Source: Basidiobolus ranarum (Eukaryota; Basidiobolomycota; Basidiobolomycetes; Basidiobolales). From it: a stretch of 20,595 nucleotides of DNA. The stretch spans positions 1 to 20,595 of the forward strand of contig JASJQH010000224.1 of assembly GCA_040143965.1 (NCBI GenBank). Direction: 5' to 3'. Below, piece by piece: positions 17,478 to 20,595 of the stretch. Position 1 is the stretch's first letter, and each line of letters starts with the position of its first letter. Below the pieces are notes generated by a model. That model ran no database searches, was not told the origin of the DNA, and saw nothing but the letters and a program-made list of their open reading frames with translations. The position numbers and the translations under genes were made by a program.

Positions 17478-18125
17478 CTATACGCTCTTCTTATTTTCGG
17501 ACAAGATATTTGTTGTATTAGTACTAGCGTCTGGTGACAACTCGGGCGTCTCCTGGTGGCCAATGACCTTCTTCTCCGCCTCCTCAAACACAAAATCAAC
17601 TGCTTTCTCTACGGAATGATCAAATAGATAAGGAAGGAAAGGAACCACGGCAAGACCAAGAACAGTAGGGGTCCACACTCTGACTTTCTGGTTTTTGATG
17701 TTTTTAGCCATTACACCAGCATATCTCACTACTGAATGAATGGTAAATGCTGGTAATGCCATACTAGCAATGGACTGGAATACAGTTCGTTTTACGAGAG
17801 TAAGACCAACTGCGGTGTTGTCGTTACCAGCTAGTTTGGCCTTGTAACCTTCGTAAAATACATCAAAACCGATATAAAGCCAACTGATACCATAACAGCT
17901 ACGAACTATCAGAGGATTCACGAGGGGGCGAAAAGCTTCACCAACATCAGAGGTATATGCTAGGTAACGTGAACCTGCAGTAGCTAACGTTCTCAAACGA
18001 GCTGCGTAACCAAGGTAACGGAAATTACTTTCAACTGTATCAACATTGCCCTCCTTCAATCCCTGGAGTAGCTGCTCATCTTCCTTGGTTTTCAGAGAAG
18101 TAGTAGATTCAGTTGGTTGACTCAT
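17478..18125 (-). CDS. MTP18: Mitochondrial fission process protein 1 (MTP18/MTFP1)
   Basis: Mitochondrial inner membrane protein linked to fission and inner membrane integrity. It is intronless, 215 codons, starting at the ATG at 18125. Family blocks: RYLAYTSDVGEAFRPLV (about residues 54-70), a YG.SW.Y...D segment, the VFQSIASMALPAFTIHSV helix, and TPTVLGLAVVPFLPYLFDHSVEKAVDF near the end, matching the animal W.TT.LGL..IP.I..PID..VD pattern. Three or four hydrophobic helices are visible. The polar N-terminal 30 residues and the C-terminal 30 residues are extensions over the animal protein. It shares an 897-bp divergent region with NF-YA. Confidence 0.9.
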   Translation of the reverse strand: MSQPTESTTSLKTKEDEQLLQGLKEGNVDTVESNFRYLGYAARLRTLATAGSRYLAYTSDVGEAFRPLVNPLIVRSCYGISWLYIGFDVFYEGYKAKLAGNDNTAVGLTLVKRTVFQSIASMALPAFTIHSVVRYAGVMAKNIKNQKVRVWTPTVLGLAVVPFLPYLFDHSVEKAVDFVFEEAEKKVIGHQETPELSPDASTNTTNILSENKKSV

Positions 18126-18588
18126 TGATGCGAGAAGCTAAAGAGATGAGAGCAGTTATGGTAGTTAAATATACAGATGTCTCTTCGGTTTAAAACCCCG
18201 AGTCCGTTTATCAGAAGAAAATTTGCTCTTCGCCTCTCACTTGACATTATTCCGAGAACAATATCGCGGTTAAATAAAGATAGGTCTATATGCTATTCAC
18301 ACTGCGGCTTGTCCGCCAAGTAGCCAGTTAATTTTATTACTTCGCTAATCTACTAAATTAGATAGCTGTTGTCCTTATTTGACCTCCGTTGTCCAATTAA
18401 AATTCGTATTACATTTCGAATAGGTACACATTATCTCCTGTTACCTAAGCGACATGCATTGGCGATAGTGTGAAATCGAAGTACTATTAGTGTTTGAGGA
18501 AAACATACCCTATTTTGAAGAATATACACCCTGCTTTGTTTTAGTGATCTACTTTGCACGCTAAGACAAAGACAAAGCTTGACGGAGG

Positions 18589-18627
18589 TGATTCAGATAT
18601 TTGAAGAGAGATGATTCAGATATTTGA
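18589..18627 (+). repeat. Two direct copies of a 16-bp sequence
   Basis: TGATTCAGATATTTGA occurs at 18589-18604 and 18612-18627, a period of 23 bp, in the divergent promoter region. Two turns of DNA separate the copies, so both would face the same side of the helix. Confidence 0.85.
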
Positions 18628-18722
18628 CTCTAATTATTGCCATATTAATGAAACCAATGGATGGATTTACACTTGTTTCAGGATAGATTGTTCCGATTTC
18701 TCTGAAATCTTCCCTTTTTTTT

Positions 18723-18730
18723 TATAAAAG
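18723..18730 (+). promoter_or_regulatory. TATA-box candidate for the NF-YA gene
   Basis: TATAAAAG follows a T-rich run, about 290 bp upstream of the NF-YA start codon. That distance implies a long 5' leader if the box is used. Confidence 0.4.
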
Positions 18731-19022
18731 GGGCTATGTGTCATAATAGGATCTTCTGACTCGGGGATCCTAACTCTGGGGAAAAGAAGCTCAGATTTGT
18801 TGGTTTCTTAACATTCTTGATATCATTTCGAAAGCCTATCTCGGAAACGACACAAATAATCACGTTCTACAATATATTAGATAGACGCGTTCAGCTGGAA
18901 TTTTTCACGCGACAATTTCACTTTTGTAATACAGTAACTCAAGTTTATCGTCAGACCAAGCTAAAGAAAACTCTCTTTGTATTTCTGCTTGCTGTTCTGT
19001 CTTTATTGAGTAAAGATTTAAA

Positions 19023-19778
19023 ATGATGGACGAGCAATCCCATTTGTTACATAATCCATATGTCCAAGATTTCTCGGCTTATGGTGTGGCACTACCTCAG
19101 ACAGCAACTACAGCGGTGCTTCAACAATCGACTGATCCGTTGTCTGGTCAGGTACGCATAAGTTATTTCTAGATATCACTATGTATTTGTTTATCGATGT
19201 ATTCTAACGTCTCGGATCTAGAGTGACCCTCAAAAAGTGGCCGCCGCTGCTGCTGCTCAATATAATGTTCCCAGACAACAACTTAACTATAACACATCGT
19301 ACAACAACATGGTAACTAATTAAATGGAGGTTTTATTTAGTATTTCAATCTATTTACCACTTTCTGGATAATAGATGTTGCCTAATGGCTCACCGGCCTC
19401 TGTTGTGAGCCCCATGTATCGTGTTCCTTTGCCGAGTGAAGTAGTTACCACTGGTGAAGATGAACCACTTTATGTAAACGCTAAACAATACCATCGTATT
19501 TTAAAGCGTAGAGCTGCTCGTGCGAAGCTAGAAGAGCGGAGTCGTATTCAAAGAAGCAGAAAGGTACGGTAGTACTTTGTTTGGTAATAGTTTACATTTT
19601 TTTAATCAGAAGCCATCTTTAGCCATATCTACATGAGTCACGCCATCGGCACGCTATGCGTCGCCCTAGAGGACCCGGGGGAAGGTTTCTTACAGCAGCT
19701 GAAATAGCAGAATTAGATAAAAACAAAGCAGATGATCAACATGAGGATGATCACAGCAATAATTCTCAAGGAAACTAG
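19023..19778 (+). CDS. HAP2: CCAAT-binding factor subunit NF-YA / HAP2
   Basis: Sequence-specific subunit of the trimeric CCAAT-binding complex (NF-Y, Hap2/3/5). Exons 19023-19151, 19222-19311, 19375-19563 and 19623-19778 code 187 aa. The introns (70, 63 and 59 bp) all lie in phase 0 and run from GTACGC, GTAACT and GTACGG to TAG. Two ATGs stand in tandem at the start. The N-half is Gln/Ala/Asn-rich. The core has the A1 helix that binds NF-YB/NF-YC ([20 protein letters not shown]) and the A2 DNA-reading part ([21 protein letters not shown]), whose His/Arg contacts are all present. Intron 3 falls exactly between A1 plus linker and A2. A short acidic tail follows. In fungi the complex controls respiratory, iron and nitrogen genes. 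Confidence 0.95.
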
Positions 19779-20221
19779 GTAGAGATCATGATTGTTAACC
19801 AGATTGTACTCTTCATCTAATACGGGCAATTCTTTCAGGAGCTAGTCTTCCTGAAGCGGGTTAAACCCACAATTACCAGTCGAGTATATTATATATATTT
19901 CATTTTGTTGTTCCCTTCACAAACCATTTTGTTAGCTGAATTCTCACACGATTACTTGTCCTATATTACGTCACATTTCATCTCTCTTTTGTGCTTTGCT
20001 TGTCTTTATTTTCCTCCCTGAACAGAAATGTTACTTTATAGAAAATCCGTTTAATGTTTTGTAGTAAAATCGAGGTGGAATCCATTCGAATGCTTTCATC
20101 ATGAACCTTGTAATAAAGAAAGAAACGAACATTGCATTTCTCATATACTAAGCTTTACAAGATAAGCTTAAACCAGAAAGTGTATTTTACATTTGTGAAG
20201 TGGCTTTATTTCAATAAAGAA
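19779..20221. other. Convergent 3' region of NF-YA and zuotin genes
   Basis: These 443 bp hold both 3' UTRs. AATAAAG-type signals occur on the plus strand near 20111, and on the minus strand at the start of the zuotin 3' UTR. No coding signal. Confidence 0.5.
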
Positions 20222-20595
20222 TTAGATACCATTGGTGGAGAGTTCTTGATCAAAGACAGATTTGACTTCACCCTTGCCAGCGGCTTCTTCAAACTTCTTA
20301 CGGACAACTTCCAAATCTTCAACGGCAAGCTTCTCGAAGAGGAGTTCAAGTTTGTTGAGTTGCTCTTCAACTTGATCAGGGGAAGGCTCGGCACCACAGA
20401 AGTATTGATGGTCCTTCATCAAACGCTTAATGGTCTTCTTTTCCTTGCGGATAGCGTTCTTACGAGCCTCCTTGGCCTTCTTGTCAGATTGAGCCTTAAG
20501 CTTGGCATCCTCTTCAGCCTTTTGAGCAGCGATAATAGCTTCTTCTTCGGCCTTCTTCTTGGCTTCAGCAGCGGCCTTTTCTTGAGCTTCACGAG
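20222..20595 (-). CDS. ZUO1: Zuotin-type ribosome-associated J-protein, C-terminal part
   Basis: Only the last 124 codons are in the window; the gene continues past the right edge. The visible part is a long highly charged helix of Ala/Lys/Glu (REAQEKAAAEAKKKAEEE...), then KEARKNAIRKEKKTIKRLMK and a C-terminal bundle with QYF, LELLFEKLAVEDLEVV and F..A..KG. This matches the charged ribosomal-RNA-binding region and end of fungal Zuo1 (animal DNAJC2/MPP11), and it stops without the SANT domains that animals and plants add. Zuo1 with Ssz1 forms the ribosome-associated complex that stimulates Hsp70 on nascent chains. Codon choice is strongly biased (AAG, GAA, GCT/GCC, CGT), more than in the neighbouring genes, suggesting high expression. 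The J domain itself is not visible, so the call rests on the C-terminal part. Confidence 0.78.
   Translation of the reverse strand, partial: REAQEKAAAEAKKKAEEEAIIAAQKAEEDAKLKAQSDKKAKEARKNAIRKEKKTIKRLMKDHQYFCGAEPSPDQVEEQLNKLELLFEKLAVEDLEVVRKKFEEAAGKGEVKSVFDQELSTNGI

Larger units (their letters stand above)
18126..19022. promoter_or_regulatory. Divergent region between MTP18 and NF-YA genes
   Basis: 897 bp without a supported gene. It holds three CCAAT pentamers (plus strand 18393-18397 and 18654-18658, minus strand 18458-18462), a 16-bp tandem repeat (18589-18627) and a TATAAAAG box (18723-18730) on the NF-YA side. The frame at 18817-19026 starts at TTG and looks like chance. Confidence 0.5.

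Noticed and set aside
18817-19026. Open frame running into the NF-YA start
   Set aside because: It begins with TTG, is out of frame with NF-YA and carries no protein signal; it is probably 5' leader.

Overview
The window looks like nuclear DNA of an early-diverging (zygomycete-grade) fungus. Genes lie close together on both strands and carry short GT-AG introns (mostly 47-119 bp, some with a CTAAC-like branch site). Fungal cell-surface genes (a KRE9/KNH-type secreted protein and a cysteine-rich GPI-type protein) sit beside an Integrator endonuclease (INTS11), which yeasts and other Dikarya are generally thought to lack. TTAGGG-type motifs between genes fit a fungal telomere repeat. The lineage is my inference; no rRNA or other marker is present. 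I see no plasmid, virus, transposon, CRISPR or tRNA.

Layout, left to right: a doubtful small ORF (39-233, -); complex I subunit NDUFB4/B15 (561-890, -); a glutaredoxin-like three-exon gene (1209-1667, +); a 1068-residue pentatricopeptide repeat protein (1981-5187, -); a heat-shock-factor type transcription factor in three exons (5902-7065, -); a predicted 50-residue membrane protein built from three tiny exons (7191-7518, -); a predicted 58-residue basic, Ala/Thr-rich protein (8175-8469, -); an unrecognised protein with a disordered N-half and membrane C-half (9121-10110, +); a WS/DGAT-type acyltransferase (10505-11919, +); a KRE9/KNH-like secreted protein in three exons (12267-12761, -); INTS11 (13384-15270, +); a Yar1-like ankyrin protein in four exons (15455-16160, -); a GPI-type cysteine-rich surface protein (16495-16968, -); a possible small gene that changes frame (17034-17328, +); the MTP18/MTFP1 mitochondrial protein (17478-18125, -); CCAAT-binding factor subunit NF-YA/HAP2 in four exons (19023-19778, +); and the C-terminal end of the ribosome-associated J-protein zuotin (20222-20595, -, cut by the window edge).

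There is no operon-like unit. Several genes serve mitochondria (NDUFB4, PPR protein, MTP18, perhaps the small basic protein). Others serve transcription and RNA processing (HSF, NF-YA, INTS11), ribosome-linked protein folding (zuotin, Yar1-like) and the cell surface. The less obvious content is a set of small multi-exon genes that a length-filtered ORF scan would miss, and TTAGGG-like motifs upstream of several of the small minus-strand genes.
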